Made by a program: the position numbers and the translations under genes. Positions 33,384 to 42,490 of a stretch of DNA of 64,000 nucleotides are shown one piece after another. Location: assembly GCF_027533625.1 (NCBI RefSeq), contig NZ_JAQAGZ010000002.1, positions 124,001 to 188,000 of the forward strand. Direction: 5' to 3'. The notes below the pieces were generated by a model that saw only the letters and a program-made list of their open reading frames with translations, made no database searches and was not told the origin of the DNA. The stretch comes from Paenibacillus gyeongsangnamensis. GTDB lineage: Bacteria; Bacillota; Bacilli; Paenibacillales; NBRC-103111. Within the stretch, counting starts at the first letter, position 1; each line of letters starts with the position of its first letter.

Positions 33384-34349
33384 ATGGTGCTACAGCCTTA
33401 TGATTTACCGTTAAGCGATTTGATGACGTATCAACCGGCTTTGACTGGTCAACCTGATTTTGACGAGTTTTGGAAGAAGGCATTAACACAACTGAGTGAG
33501 ATTCCGCTGCGTTACGAGCTTATTCCGCACGATTACCCGGTGAACGGGGTTAAGGTGTATCGAATCCAATTTTCCGGTTTTCAACATGCTAATATAGACG
33601 GATGGCTGGTTTTGCCCGACAAGGCAGGGCCTCATCCCGGCCTTGTCATGTATCATGGTTATAACTGGGCGCTTGAGGGAAATCTACTTGATACAGTGAA
33701 TATGGGTCTGCATGGTTATGCGACACTCCATATGCTTGTCCGCGGACAGCAAGGCAACAGCGTCGACAACGTCATTTCTTCGAACGGGGCGACAACGGGA
33801 TGGATGACGAAGGGCATCCAAAATCCGGAGGAATATTATTACCGGGCGGTTTATATGGATGCTGTACGAGCCGTAGAAATTCTGGCTTCTCTCGAGGAAG
33901 TGGATGCCTCGCGCATTGGAGTGACCGGAGGAAGCCAAGGAGGAGCATTAGCTCTTGCTGCGGGAGCGTTGTCGCCGATTCCAGCGGTAGTGTGTGCAGA
34001 CTATCCTTTCTTATCGCATTTTGAAAGATCCATCGATATTGCGTCCCGAGGTCCATATCACGAACTGAATGAATATTTTCGTCGTTATTCCGATCCGCGC
34101 ATTGAGGAGCAGGCGAAAAGAACTTTGAGCTATCACGATATCATGAATTTGGCTCCGCGTGTTCAGTGCCATACTTGGATCTCTGTAGGTTTAATTGATG
34201 ATCTTACGCCGCCTTCCACCATATTTGCGGTGTTTAACCATCTAGGCTGTTCAAAAGAAATTTCGATCCATCGCTATTTCGGACATGAGTTTACACCAGG
34301 GGCTCATGAGCAGAAGCTAAGAACATTGCTAACCTATTTACAAAAATAA
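33384..34349 (+). CDS. Acetyl xylan esterase / cephalosporin-C deacetylase family esterase
   Basis: 321 residues, alpha/beta hydrolase of the AXE1 family. Nucleophile Ser184 in TGGSQGG, acid D272 in GLIDDLTPP, His301 in FGHEF, and the RGQQGN oxyanion segment near 122. These enzymes remove acetyl groups from sugars. No signal peptide, so it acts on imported substrate. GGAGG lies 9 nt before the ATG at 33384. As the last gene of an amino-sugar operon, it may O-deacetylate the imported sugar; similar esterases occur in streptococcal sialic acid loci. Confidence 0.9.
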   Translation: MVLQPYDLPLSDLMTYQPALTGQPDFDEFWKKALTQLSEIPLRYELIPHDYPVNGVKVYRIQFSGFQHANIDGWLVLPDKAGPHPGLVMYHGYNWALEGNLLDTVNMGLHGYATLHMLVRGQQGNSVDNVISSNGATTGWMTKGIQNPEEYYYRAVYMDAVRAVEILASLEEVDASRIGVTGGSQGGALALAAGALSPIPAVVCADYPFLSHFERSIDIASRGPYHELNEYFRRYSDPRIEEQAKRTLSYHDIMNLAPRVQCHTWISVGLIDDLTPPSTIFAVFNHLGCSKEISIHRYFGHEFTPGAHEQKLRTLLTYLQK

Positions 34350-34388
34350 ACAGTCTTTCGATTGGATAAATCGTTCTAAAATTAAATT

Positions 34389-34433
34389 GGCATCCGAAAT
34401 GTTCATGCATATTTTGGATGCCCTTTTAATTTT
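34389..34433 (+). terminator. Terminator of the nan-type operon
   Basis: GGCATCC pairs with GGATGCC (34389-34395 / 34416-34422), extended by AAAT/ATTTT inside the loop and followed by CTTTTAATTTT. It lies 40 nt past the esterase stop. The following 34434-34608 stretch has no recognisable gene. Confidence 0.8.
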
Positions 34434-34608
34434 GATAAGAATTTATAAGTTTTCGTGGGCTTATAGCTTCGCATCAACCTTGATAAACGCGCTGGTTCTT
34501 GTAAGACAAGGACGGCGTAGCCGTTTATTCTGGTCTTGTACAGATATTTGAAATAAGTCATGAATTCAAATACTCAGATTTTACAACGAAGGCTGCTTTT
34601 GTAAGGCG

Positions 34609-35856
34609 TCAATTTTGTCGTATTTTGTTTACTCCTACGTTCTGCTTGTCCATTTCCATAGAATTACTGCTTTTATAAAATGAGAATTTCGGAGTCTTAA
34701 GCAGTATGGCCACGATTAAAAGCAAAATACCGTTGATCAAAAAAACGATGGGTATAGACAGATGCGTCGCTAAAAATCCCCCGATGACCGGCCCAAGCAT
34801 GAGTCCCAATTGATTAGCCATTTGGTTTAAACTGAATGCTCGGCCTCGAAAACCGGGATCCGTATTCCTTACAATGGATGCATTAAGTGCAGGAAAAACG
34901 GCGGCAAAGAATAGTCCATAAACAAAACGTATAATGCCGAAACCAATTAAATTGCTAAAAATGATTTGAAGTAAATTTCCAATTCCCCCGCCAAGGAGAC
35001 CGATAAATAAAACTTTACCATCTCCGATTTTGTTTCCAAATTTCCCCCAAAACGGAGCAGCGATCAATGTGGCAACACCAACAGCCGAGAAGATGATACC
35101 TGAATTTAAAGACGCAGAGGATTGGCTTGAGCCGAGTTGCAACACATATATAGTCAACAACGGTTCTAAAATCATGATCGATGTGGAAGTAAGAAAGACC
35201 AGGAAAAGGATTAATATCAGGTTTTGATTTGAAGCGGCTTCTTTTAAATCACTGATAACACTGGAGCGTTTCGCTGAGGATTTCTTAAAGTGAGGTTCTT
35301 TCACCCAGAATAAAGCAATAAGGAAAGCAATAAACGCCATGATGCTTGAAACCATAAAAGTGTCACGAGGGCCTATCCAATGACTTACGACACCGCCAAT
35401 AAGAGGGCCCACAATAGATGAAGCCGCAGTCGAAGTTGAGATGATACCGAGTGCATAACCGACATGCTTCTCCGGCGTATTGGTTGCGATTAGAGCAATG
35501 GCCGAGGGAATATAACCTGCCAATAATCCTTCCAATATTCTTAAAAAAAACAGTTCATAAGGGTTTTGTACGATAAAATACAAAAAATATGTGATCGATA
35601 GGCAAAATCCAGCTCGCAGCATCATGAGCTTCCGACCGTATTTGTCTGCTATTGACCCCCAAAAGGGCGCGATGAGTGCGCTGGTCAAAAAAGCGACAGC
35701 AAAAATGGTTCCCGTCCAAGCTTCAAGATGATCGGATACACCTAAATCATCCTGCAAAAAAATGGACATAAAAGGAATAGAGACGGAATAGGCCGCACTT
35801 ATTAAAAAAGATCCAATCCATAATATAAAAAGATTGCGTTTCCAGGAATAAGACAT
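34609..35856 (-). CDS. MFS transporter, multidrug efflux type (MdtG-like)
   Basis: 415 residues, twelve membrane helices. Motif A is GSIADKYGRKLMMLRAG between helices 2 and 3, and RILEGLLAGYIPSAIALIA and GPLIGGVVSHWIG (motif C) mark a drug:proton antiporter of the 12-helix group. The substrate is unknown. AAGGAAG lies about 11 nt before the ATG. It stands alone and is convergent with the esterase operon. Confidence 0.9.
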   Translation of the reverse strand: MSYSWKRNLFILWIGSFLISAAYSVSIPFMSIFLQDDLGVSDHLEAWTGTIFAVAFLTSALIAPFWGSIADKYGRKLMMLRAGFCLSITYFLYFIVQNPYELFFLRILEGLLAGYIPSAIALIATNTPEKHVGYALGIISTSTAASSIVGPLIGGVVSHWIGPRDTFMVSSIMAFIAFLIALFWVKEPHFKKSSAKRSSVISDLKEAASNQNLILILFLVFLTSTSIMILEPLLTIYVLQLGSSQSSASLNSGIIFSAVGVATLIAAPFWGKFGNKIGDGKVLFIGLLGGGIGNLLQIIFSNLIGFGIIRFVYGLFFAAVFPALNASIVRNTDPGFRGRAFSLNQMANQLGLMLGPVIGGFLATHLSIPIVFLINGILLLIVAILLKTPKFSFYKSSNSMEMDKQNVGVNKIRQN

Positions 35857-35902
35857 AATTGAAGCACTTCCTTTTAATTTTAGTCACTTATGTGTCATAA
35901 CA

Positions 35903-36088
35903 CTAAAATGCGGCATTCGCGATAAGATTTACTCCTAGGCCTGATCTTTGTGCAACAGCTTTTTTCTGCAGCTCGGTAGCTTTTTCAGAAGCACTTTCAT
36001 TTGCTTCTCCCGATGCTGATCCTTGAACCTTAGCAGTTTGTTGCAGTTGTTGTAATTGTTGCCCGGCTTGTACGCTTGATATTTGCAT
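35903..36088 (-). CDS. YjfB-like small protein (putative motility protein family)
   Basis: 61 residues beginning MQISSVQAGQQLQQLQQTAK and ending GLGVNLIANAAF. The Gln-rich helix and the hydrophobic C-terminal tail resemble the YjfB family of Bacillales, annotated as putative motility protein, with function unknown. GAGAGG lies 6 nt before the ATG. It has no obvious functional link to the MFS gene downstream or to tatA upstream. Confidence 0.7.
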   Translation of the reverse strand: MQISSVQAGQQLQQLQQTAKVQGSASGEANESASEKATELQKKAVAQRSGLGVNLIANAAF

Positions 36089-36224
36089 TGTTTCACCTCT
36101 CTCATCTAAGGCTCGTTAGTGGTATCTAGTTGTTATTTGTATAATAGCATTTGTACAAGAGAATTTGATGTGAATTCTGTAAAAATATCAATATTATGAA
36201 GCGTTAACAAATTGGAATAAACGT

Positions 36225-36309
36225 TAAAAAAATCCAAGTCAGTTTGTTGGCCTTGGTTCGGCGCTCTGACCTGGATTTTTTGATAAAAATTATTGCAGCT
36301 TGTTCGTTT
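36225..36309. terminator. 85-bp repeat with bidirectional terminator, copy 2
   Basis: Second copy of the repeat at 22516-22600, with three mismatches. It covers the last codons of tatA (NKLQ, stop at 36290) and the 16-bp stem with A and T runs, one G-T style mismatch in the right arm (CTGACCTGG instead of CTGACTTGG). It terminates the amidohydrolase-tatC-tatA operon. Confidence 0.88.
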
Positions 36310-36490
36310 GTTGCTCTTCAGACTTCTTATCCTCCGTTATATCTTCGACGATACCTTTTGTGGAGCTGCGAAATTCTCGAAGAGTATCACCAACCGCTCT
36401 GCCGAGCTGCGGTAATTTTGAAGGGCCGAAAATAACCAAAGCAACTATGGCGATAAGGATTAATCCGGGAATTCCAATATTATTAAACAT
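36290..36490 (-). CDS. tatA: Twin-arginine translocase subunit TatA
   Basis: 66 residues. Membrane helix at about 5-22 ([17 protein letters not shown]), then the [20 protein letters not shown] hinge and amphipathic helix, and a polar tail. This is the TatA/E type with the conserved FGP. TatA rings form the pore that lets folded Tat substrates through. The start overlaps the tatC stop by 8 nt. It is in one operon with tatC and a Tat substrate. Confidence 0.96.
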   Translation of the reverse strand: MFNNIGIPGLILIAIVALVIFGPSKLPQLGRAVGDTLREFRSSTKGIVEDITEDKKSEEQQTNKLQ

Positions 36491-37241
36491 TTCCTTGCAC
36501 CTCCTGCGTAGTGGTGTCCGTTGAGGAACGCTTCATTTTTTTAGAATACCAGAAAGAGATGATGAGGCTTAATTCAAATAATAAAATCAACGGTACCGTA
36601 ACCGATAAGTGGGAGACAAAGTCGGGCGGTGAAATGGACGATCCGACGATCACCATCGCCAAATAGGCATATTTTCTGCTTTTCTTGAACTTGACTGGAT
36701 CGAGCAGGCCTACTTTCGTCAAAAACAAGACGACAACCGGCATTTCAAACGCAACTCCGATTGGAAAAATGACACTGAACATAAATGAAAAATAACGGTC
36801 GATTCCATACGTTTCCACTGCACCGATACTGCTGTTGATTTTTGTCATAAAAGAGACCATAGACGGAAACACCATAAAATAGCTGAAACAGACTCCAAGC
36901 AAAAAAAGCAAAAATGATGCGGGTACGAAGGTCAGAGTCCCCTTCGCTTCCTTTTCGGTTAAGCCGGGCTTTACAAACGCCCAAATGTGATATAGCGCGA
37001 GCGGCAGTGTAAATAGAATGGAAACCAGAAAAGCGCATTTCATATAAATAAACAAGCCATCTGTCATCGAAAATACATTCCACTCGATATTCACTGCGGC
37101 CGGCTGATTTTTAATGAACAACAGAATATTGGGTGACTCATATAATCCGGCGCAAAGTGTAATAAAAAACCAAATAATAATATACACAAGTCGTTTTCGA
37201 AGTTCAGAAAGATGGTCTATGAACTCGCTTTGGTTATCCAT
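36483..37241 (-). CDS. tatC: Twin-arginine translocase subunit TatC
   Basis: 252 residues, six membrane helices. It starts [17 protein letters not shown], the conserved N-terminal TatC motif, and contains [15 protein letters not shown] and [16 protein letters not shown]. It recognises the RR signal. AGGTG lies 6 nt before the ATG at 37241 (a GTG three codons up is less likely). It starts 19 nt after the amidohydrolase stop and couples to tatA. Confidence 0.96.
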   Translation of the reverse strand: MDNQSEFIDHLSELRKRLVYIIIWFFITLCAGLYESPNILLFIKNQPAAVNIEWNVFSMTDGLFIYMKCAFLVSILFTLPLALYHIWAFVKPGLTEKEAKGTLTFVPASFLLFLLGVCFSYFMVFPSMVSFMTKINSSIGAVETYGIDRYFSFMFSVIFPIGVAFEMPVVVLFLTKVGLLDPVKFKKSRKYAYLAMVIVGSSISPPDFVSHLSVTVPLILLFELSLIISFWYSKKMKRSSTDTTTQEVQGNV

Positions 37242-37260
37242 TCGATTCACCTGCCATCAA

Positions 37261-38796
37261 TTAGAATTGAGGAGTCGGACCAAATTTACTAAGAACATAT
37301 TCTGTAGATGCGTTTGCCAAACGGCGAACGCGATCCAGGTCGACATTCAATAATTGCCCATTCCGCTTCATGGCTTTCCCGGCGACAAATACGGAATCAA
37401 TGTTGCTTGGGTTGGCGCAAAGTGTCACCAAACCAATAGGATTATTAACAGGAGTAAGATTAAGATCGGTGCTACGAACAAAAATCATGTCCGCTTGCTT
37501 GCCCGGAGCCAAGGTGCCGATTTTATGATCCAAGTGCAGAGCGCGTGCGCCTTCAATCGTTGCAAACTCAAGCGCATCCCTGGCAGAAAGACTCAGCTTG
37601 CCGACATCTTTTCCGCTTTCCAAAATTTTTGCATTCTCAATGGCGCGAGTTACTTGCAATGCAAATTTCATTTGGGAGAACATATCCGGTCCGGTAGATA
37701 CCACAACATCGACTCCCAGCGAAGGACGGTATCCTTGCGCGATATATCTTCCGACGGCCGTCCAGCCGTGTCCCATCTGTGATTCCACTTCGGGAGTTGA
37801 CGATAAGGAACCGCCGCTTTCACCGATTAACTTAAGCTCCTCATCCGTAAGCGTCGTTGCATGGACAAAGTTCAAATCCGGACCGAGCAGATTGGCGTCA
37901 CGCAGTTGAAGGACGGGTTTCTTCTGTACGCCGGCGATTCCGACGCCAACGTGCATCGAAGCGATCACTCCCAATTCCCGGGCAAACATAATATCTTGTC
38001 TTGTGACATCTATAGATACGAATTCCGGCCCACGAATGGCTAAAGCCATCGTCAACAATTGATCATCGGAAGAAAAATATTGCTGCTTGATGCGTCTGGC
38101 ATCCCACGGATGCATATAAGTGCTGTCGGGAGACCAATAAGTTAAAATGTTCGTAATTGGTGTGCCGTGGGCAAATACGCCACGAATTCCGGACTCTTGC
38201 AGCCCCTGGATCAGGGCGTCGGCATGCTCAGGGGTATTGATCGCAGACCAGTCCAGCATCGTCGTAACTCCTGCATTAAGAGCCTCGAGCGCTCCCAGAA
38301 GATCGGCTATATAGGAATCTTCAGGCCGCAATTTACCCCCAAGCTCTTGAAAATAAATCGTGTTCAGGTAGGTGCCAATCGACCAGTCGGTACCGATTCC
38401 CCGAACAAGAGCTTCCCACACATGGCGATGGGTGTCTACTAAACCAGGCATTACGATCATACCCGATGCATCGATGACTTGAACTCCCGAAATGTCCATG
38501 TTCGGTTTAATTGCTGTAATTTTACCGTTCTCCACCAAAATATCTGCATTCATAAAATCCGGATCTGATTTTTCTAACGTGATCACCAAACCGTTTTTCA
38601 CCAAAAAACGGGACTCCGTTTCCAGGTCTTTTGGTTTCACTTTATCTGCCGATTTATTATCGGCAGCCGCAGCTTTGACTCCTAACAGATTGTTAACGAT
38701 TCCGCCGCCGATGACTGCACCGCCAACCGCCAGAGATGCGTTTTTCAAAAATTTCCTTCTTGAAGGATTAACCGGTATTTTCTTTTGTTCATCCAT
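37261..38796 (-). CDS. Tat-exported amidohydrolase (TrzN/AtzA-like superfamily)
   Basis: 511 residues. Tat signal: SRRKFLK at 12-18 followed by a mild hydrophobic stretch and VKAAAA, so it is exported folded with its metal. The metal ligands of a subtype III amidohydrolase are visible: H123 and H125 (DTHRH), H282 (MHVGVG), H312 (NFVHATTL) and D363 (LGVDVVV). This group deaminates or dechlorinates N-heterocycles or cleaves similar bonds. The substrate is unknown. It is encoded immediately upstream of tatC and tatA, like B. subtilis phoD with its dedicated Tat pair, and divergent from a LysR regulator. Confidence 0.92.
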   Translation of the reverse strand: MDEQKKIPVNPSRRKFLKNASLAVGGAVIGGGIVNNLLGVKAAAADNKSADKVKPKDLETESRFLVKNGLVITLEKSDPDFMNADILVENGKITAIKPNMDISGVQVIDASGMIVMPGLVDTHRHVWEALVRGIGTDWSIGTYLNTIYFQELGGKLRPEDSYIADLLGALEALNAGVTTMLDWSAINTPEHADALIQGLQESGIRGVFAHGTPITNILTYWSPDSTYMHPWDARRIKQQYFSSDDQLLTMALAIRGPEFVSIDVTRQDIMFARELGVIASMHVGVGIAGVQKKPVLQLRDANLLGPDLNFVHATTLTDEELKLIGESGGSLSSTPEVESQMGHGWTAVGRYIAQGYRPSLGVDVVVSTGPDMFSQMKFALQVTRAIENAKILESGKDVGKLSLSARDALEFATIEGARALHLDHKIGTLAPGKQADMIFVRSTDLNLTPVNNPIGLVTLCANPSNIDSVFVAGKAMKRNGQLLNVDLDRVRRLANASTEYVLSKFGPTPQF

Positions 38797-38953
38797 CTAA
38801 TTCACCCTTTTACAATTAATTTTGAGTTGATTCAATTGCATTGCTAACCATGAACGGGTTCATTATTCTTAAGTTCATTCACATCCTTTCTAAATATAAA
38901 TGTATAATATGTTTATAAAGTGAATCTATTACGATAATACATTAATGTCATTT

Positions 38954-39004
38954 AATTGATCAATTGGGTAAAAACAATTATAATCATTAAAAATACCAAT
39001 GATT
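38954..39004. promoter_or_regulatory. Probable LysR binding region (two palindromes)
   Basis: AATTGATCAATT (38954-38965) is a perfect 12-bp palindrome, and AATCATT/AATGATT (38982-38988 and 38998-39004) is an inverted repeat with a 9-bp spacer. Both lie within 70 bp of the LysR ATG in the divergent region shared with the Tat operon. The second element is conserved in the orphan LysR leader at 22438-22511. Confidence 0.6.
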
Positions 39005-39023
39005 TTTAGGGAGTTATGCCTTC

Positions 39024-39908
39024 ATGGAACTTCGACAATTGGAATATTTCATTGCTGTTTGCGAGGAATTGCATGTTACCAAAGCAGCGGAAAAGCTGGG
39101 AATATCCCAGCCTACGCTCAGTTTGCAATTGCGTGCGATGGAGGAGGAGTTGGGAACTCTTGTGTTTGACCGTATTGGAAAACGCATAGCGCTCACAGAA
39201 GCAGGCATGATTCTGCTCAAATATGCAAGGAGAATGGTACAAGACCGTCAAAATGCTTTGCTTGAAATCAAGGAACTTCGCGAATTTCAAGGAGGCAATT
39301 TAGTGGTTGGGGTTTTACCGGCAGAATTAGATTATCGGATAACGCCGCTTTTCATTGATTATCACCGAAATTATCCGAAAGTGAGCCTGAAAATAATATC
39401 TTCCGTTGAAATCCCTCGGCTGGTGCTCGCGAATGAAGCGGATATCGGGATTACGTTGATCCAGTCACCAGATCCTCGACTTGTTACAAGACCGCTATAT
39501 TCCGAATCCTTTGTTCTGGTCGTTTCTGAAAAGCACGAGCTTGCCGATCGTGATGCCGTTTCCTTACTCGAATTAAAGGGCATTCCGATGGTCATGTATC
39601 CCAGTGACTTTATGGGCAGAGAAGTAGTGGAAAACCGATGCAGGGCATTTGGTTTTCAGCTGGATGTAGCGGTCGAAACGACTACGGCGCCTTCTCTTTT
39701 CAATTTTGTAAGATCCAACATTGGTGCAACCGTACAGCCGCTTGACTTATCGAAATCGCTTAATGACCCGACTTTGCGGCTGATCACCATCGAAGATCAT
39801 ACACCCACCAGAGAAATTGGAATTATTTACAGGGCTGATAAGTATCTGGGATTTGCCGCCCGCAAATGCATTGAATTCATAGAACATCAATTGAAGAGAA
39901 TAAAATAA
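39024..39908 (+). CDS. LysR family transcriptional regulator
   Basis: 294 residues. N-terminal HTH: MELRQLEYFIAVCEELHVTK, then AAEKLGISQPTLSLQLRAME, as in CynR/CbbR-type LysR proteins, with an effector domain starting NLVVGVLPAELDYRI. Divergent from the amidohydrolase-tatC-tatA operon, which it probably controls. No strong Shine-Dalgarno site is seen besides GGGAG about 9 nt before the ATG. Confidence 0.93.
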   Translation: MELRQLEYFIAVCEELHVTKAAEKLGISQPTLSLQLRAMEEELGTLVFDRIGKRIALTEAGMILLKYARRMVQDRQNALLEIKELREFQGGNLVVGVLPAELDYRITPLFIDYHRNYPKVSLKIISSVEIPRLVLANEADIGITLIQSPDPRLVTRPLYSESFVLVVSEKHELADRDAVSLLELKGIPMVMYPSDFMGREVVENRCRAFGFQLDVAVETTTAPSLFNFVRSNIGATVQPLDLSKSLNDPTLRLITIEDHTPTREIGIIYRADKYLGFAARKCIEFIEHQLKRIK

Positions 39909-40112
39909 CCTGCTGACGGGTATATCTATGCGGCATTTCGGAAATGCTTTACGTAAGGTTAGCCCTCTCTTTTCGATCTGCGACACGTAACTGCGGCGGA
40001 TCCCAGCAGCCCTTGCTGAGCAACCGTTTTGGTTTTTCTTTTGAGACAGGCAGCACTTTTAGCGACGGGGGATCCGTTTAAAGAAATTTCCCGAGCTGAA
40101 TTGCTATCACAT

Positions 40113-41249
40113 TCATGACCGCGTTTCTAGTTGATGTACCTTAACACTCAAAACAAGTCCCATTGAGATCATATTTGTCAATAATGAAGTGCCGCCATAA
40201 CTAATAAATGGCAGTGCTATCCCTGTAAGCGGCATTAAACCCGTATGCATGGCAATGTTTTCAAAAATTTGGAATGCCAGCATTGAAATGACACCTATTA
40301 CAAGATAGCGTCCAGCTAAATCATTACATTTTATAGCGATTAGGATCATACGGTATATGAGGAAAAAATAGAGCAAAATTAATACCGCGGATCCGATAAA
40401 GCCAAATTCCTCCCCCACGACCACAAAAATGGAATCGGCATAGTCATACGGGATAAATCCTCCTTGTACCATCGTCCCATGCAAATATCCTTCGCCTAAC
40501 AGTTGCCCTGAGCCCACTGATTGGATGGAATTTACTACTTGGTAACTTTGATCGGGATTGCTGTTCGGGTCCAAAAAAGTTTGAATGCGGTGAAGTTGAT
40601 AGGGTTTTAGGATTTTCGAAAGCAGATTGAAGTCCCTAAAATATAACCACGTCAGGCCACCCACAACGGAAGTAAAGCCAACTAGCCCTCCTATGGCATG
40701 GAGGATTCGAACATTGCCCATCCAAAGCATTCCAATAAAAATGCAAACAAATACAAACGAAGTCCCAAGATCGGGTTGCTCCAGCACCATCATAAAGGGG
40801 ATAGCAGTGACCAGTGCCATTGGGATAATATCACGAAAAAATCGGAGTGTACGCCCTTCCCTATGTTCAAGCAACTTGGCCAAAAGTAATATCACGAAGA
40901 CCTTCACCAATTCAGAAGGTTGAAATTGCATGAAATGCAAGTCAATCCATCTTTTCGCCCCGTTAATGTCCATCCCTTTAAACATAACAAACCCGAGGAG
41001 GATAATGCCTACTACGTAAAGAATTATCGATAAATGCCGGACAAATATGCGATAATCTGTGACTGATAGACCTATTACAGGGATAAACAAGACTCCAAAC
41101 ATAATCAGGTTGTTCTTGTGAATCCCCGCATACTTTGTATGCCATGTAGCGCTATAGATCACCATCGTACTGATAATTAAAAAAAATACCAGGATGATTA
41201 GAATCAAGGGATCTAACTTTTTTAGTTTATTCTGTAAGAATACCCACAT
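40113..41249 (-). CDS. FtsW/RodA/SpoVE family peptidoglycan glycosyltransferase
   Basis: 378 residues, about ten membrane helices. Family signatures: GINGAKRWIDLHFMQFQPSE and LVKVFVILLLAK, VLEQPDLGTSFVF, GLTW, and near the end MPLTGIALPFISYGGTSLL. SEDS proteins polymerise lipid II with a class B PBP. The sequence is nearer to RodA than to FtsW in lacking long extensions; which role it has is open. No partner PBP lies nearby. The spacer 39909-40112 has no gene. Confidence 0.93.
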   Translation of the reverse strand: MWVFLQNKLKKLDPLILIILVFFLIISTMVIYSATWHTKYAGIHKNNLIMFGVLFIPVIGLSVTDYRIFVRHLSIILYVVGIILLGFVMFKGMDINGAKRWIDLHFMQFQPSELVKVFVILLLAKLLEHREGRTLRFFRDIIPMALVTAIPFMMVLEQPDLGTSFVFVCIFIGMLWMGNVRILHAIGGLVGFTSVVGGLTWLYFRDFNLLSKILKPYQLHRIQTFLDPNSNPDQSYQVVNSIQSVGSGQLLGEGYLHGTMVQGGFIPYDYADSIFVVVGEEFGFIGSAVLILLYFFLIYRMILIAIKCNDLAGRYLVIGVISMLAFQIFENIAMHTGLMPLTGIALPFISYGGTSLLTNMISMGLVLSVKVHQLETRS

Positions 41250-41347
41250 TCTACTTCCAACCCTTTCACGAATGATCTGTGTCTACTATTCAGTCTTACT
41301 GCAAATGGCCAGGTGGGTATTATTACCTTAAAGCCTTAAAAACGGAT

Positions 41348-41371
41348 AACGTCTTCCCTCAGGAAGACGTT
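41348..41371. terminator. Perfect 10-bp hairpin in a gene-free 575-bp spacer
   Basis: AACGTCTTCC-ctca-GGAAGACGTT. On the minus strand it is followed by ATCCGTTTTTAAGG, a weak terminator tail. The surrounding spacer 41250-41824 contains no gene I can support. The hairpin lies 99 bp upstream of the rodA-like start and 450 bp downstream of the cupredoxin gene. Confidence 0.5.
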
Positions 41372-41824
41372 ACACGGCAATAATTCGTATATGACAGTCG
41401 ATGTGATGCGAAATCACAGACTATGGGAGAGCGCAAGTGGGATTAAAGAAAGCACTTGATGTCCCTGCGTGAAGATCGTGGAATTATCAAATGGGGGATT
41501 TTAGGATTTCATCAAAATCACTCCAAACCCAAGGTTTTAGGATCCTAACTACAACACCGATTGTTTCACAATTATATCTCTTGCCCATTAAATGCCCATT
41601 AGATACTCATTAAATACCGATTAATTATAGGTTAAATTTATATTAATATTTCTCGATTTAAAGTACAGCGGGCTTTCTCCATACAAAGACTCCCAGACAT
41701 GAAGGTATCAATAGGTGCGCCCGAACGGCTAACCAAGGAATAGCAGGCGTAATGTGCCAAAATCGTAGAAACCCAACCCTAAACATCAATTTCGCAAAAA
41801 AAGCGCACTCTAATAATATTATTA

Positions 41825-42262
41825 TTACTCAACAATTAAATTTGCGGTCATATCCATATGACCGGGTCCACATGGCACCGAACATCTGATTTGAAATGTA
41901 CCGGTTTTGTCTGGTGTAAAAGTTGCTGTAGGATTACTATTGTTTAAATTAATATTAAAATCGGCTAATTTCGCGCCGTGCAACCCATCTTTATTTTCCA
42001 ATGTTAATTTGACGGGGATACCTTTTTTTACATGATACTCTGATTTGTCATATTTGAAAGTAACCGCACTTGCGATCAATTTTACTTCTTGAGTAGTTTC
42101 AGAACTTGCAGGTGTGTTTGGAGTTGCTTTGGTTTCTGAGGTAGAAGTAGTTGGGGGTGATGCGACAGCCGCCGCTGAACTATTGTCTTTATTCTCCCCA
42201 CACGCTGTAAGGGCCACAACCAATGTAATAATAGCAGTAAAAAATATCAACTGGTTTTTCAT
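41825..42262 (-). CDS. Cupredoxin-domain lipoprotein with a CuA-like site
   Basis: 145 residues. Lipobox LTACG (Cys21), then about 35 residues rich in Ser/Thr/Ala/Pro as a spacer, then a cupredoxin fold. C127-SVP-C131-GPG-H135-MD-M138 plus H95 in GLHGAKL match the binuclear CuA site of cytochrome oxidase subunit II and nitrous oxide reductase. There are no subunit II membrane helices. It may be a surface copper carrier or electron shuttle. AAGGAG lies 8 nt before the ATG at 42262. It stands alone; no copper or oxidase genes adjoin. Confidence 0.88.
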   Translation of the reverse strand: MKNQLIFFTAIITLVVALTACGENKDNSSAAAVASPPTTSTSETKATPNTPASSETTQEVKLIASAVTFKYDKSEYHVKKGIPVKLTLENKDGLHGAKLADFNINLNNSNPTATFTPDKTGTFQIRCSVPCGPGHMDMTANLIVE

Positions 42263-42424
42263 GATCAATTCTCCTTTGAGTTCTTTTATTTTCTGATGCT
42301 CTTCAAACGGGTTGGTTCAGATTCACGAAATATTACCTCCTTATTGATAGGCTACGAAGCAAGAACAATATCGGTTTGCTCTAAAGCTAAATCAATATTA
42401 AAAGAAATTTTTTCTTAAAATGAC

Positions 42425-42471
42425 AAAAAACCTTAGGATAGAATTTTTAACATTCTAACCTAAGGTTTTTT
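42425..42471. terminator. Bidirectional terminator
   Basis: A6-CCTTAGG-a-TAGAAT pairs with ATTCTA-a-CCTAAGG-T6. It lies 20 nt past the stop of the racemase-like gene, and ends the amidase operon on the minus strand. Confidence 0.92.
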
Positions 42472-42490
42472 ACATCAAGACTTTATTTCA

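Noticed and set aside
34440..34608. Spacer with palindromic-looking stretches and a minus-strand YAVLVLQEPARLSRLMRSYK frame
   Set aside because: No family recognised and no start. Might be a transposon tail, but cannot be supported.
41700..41824. Spacer before the cupredoxin terminator region with repeated AATAATATT
   Set aside because: Simple AT-rich repeat; no gene, no clear hairpin.
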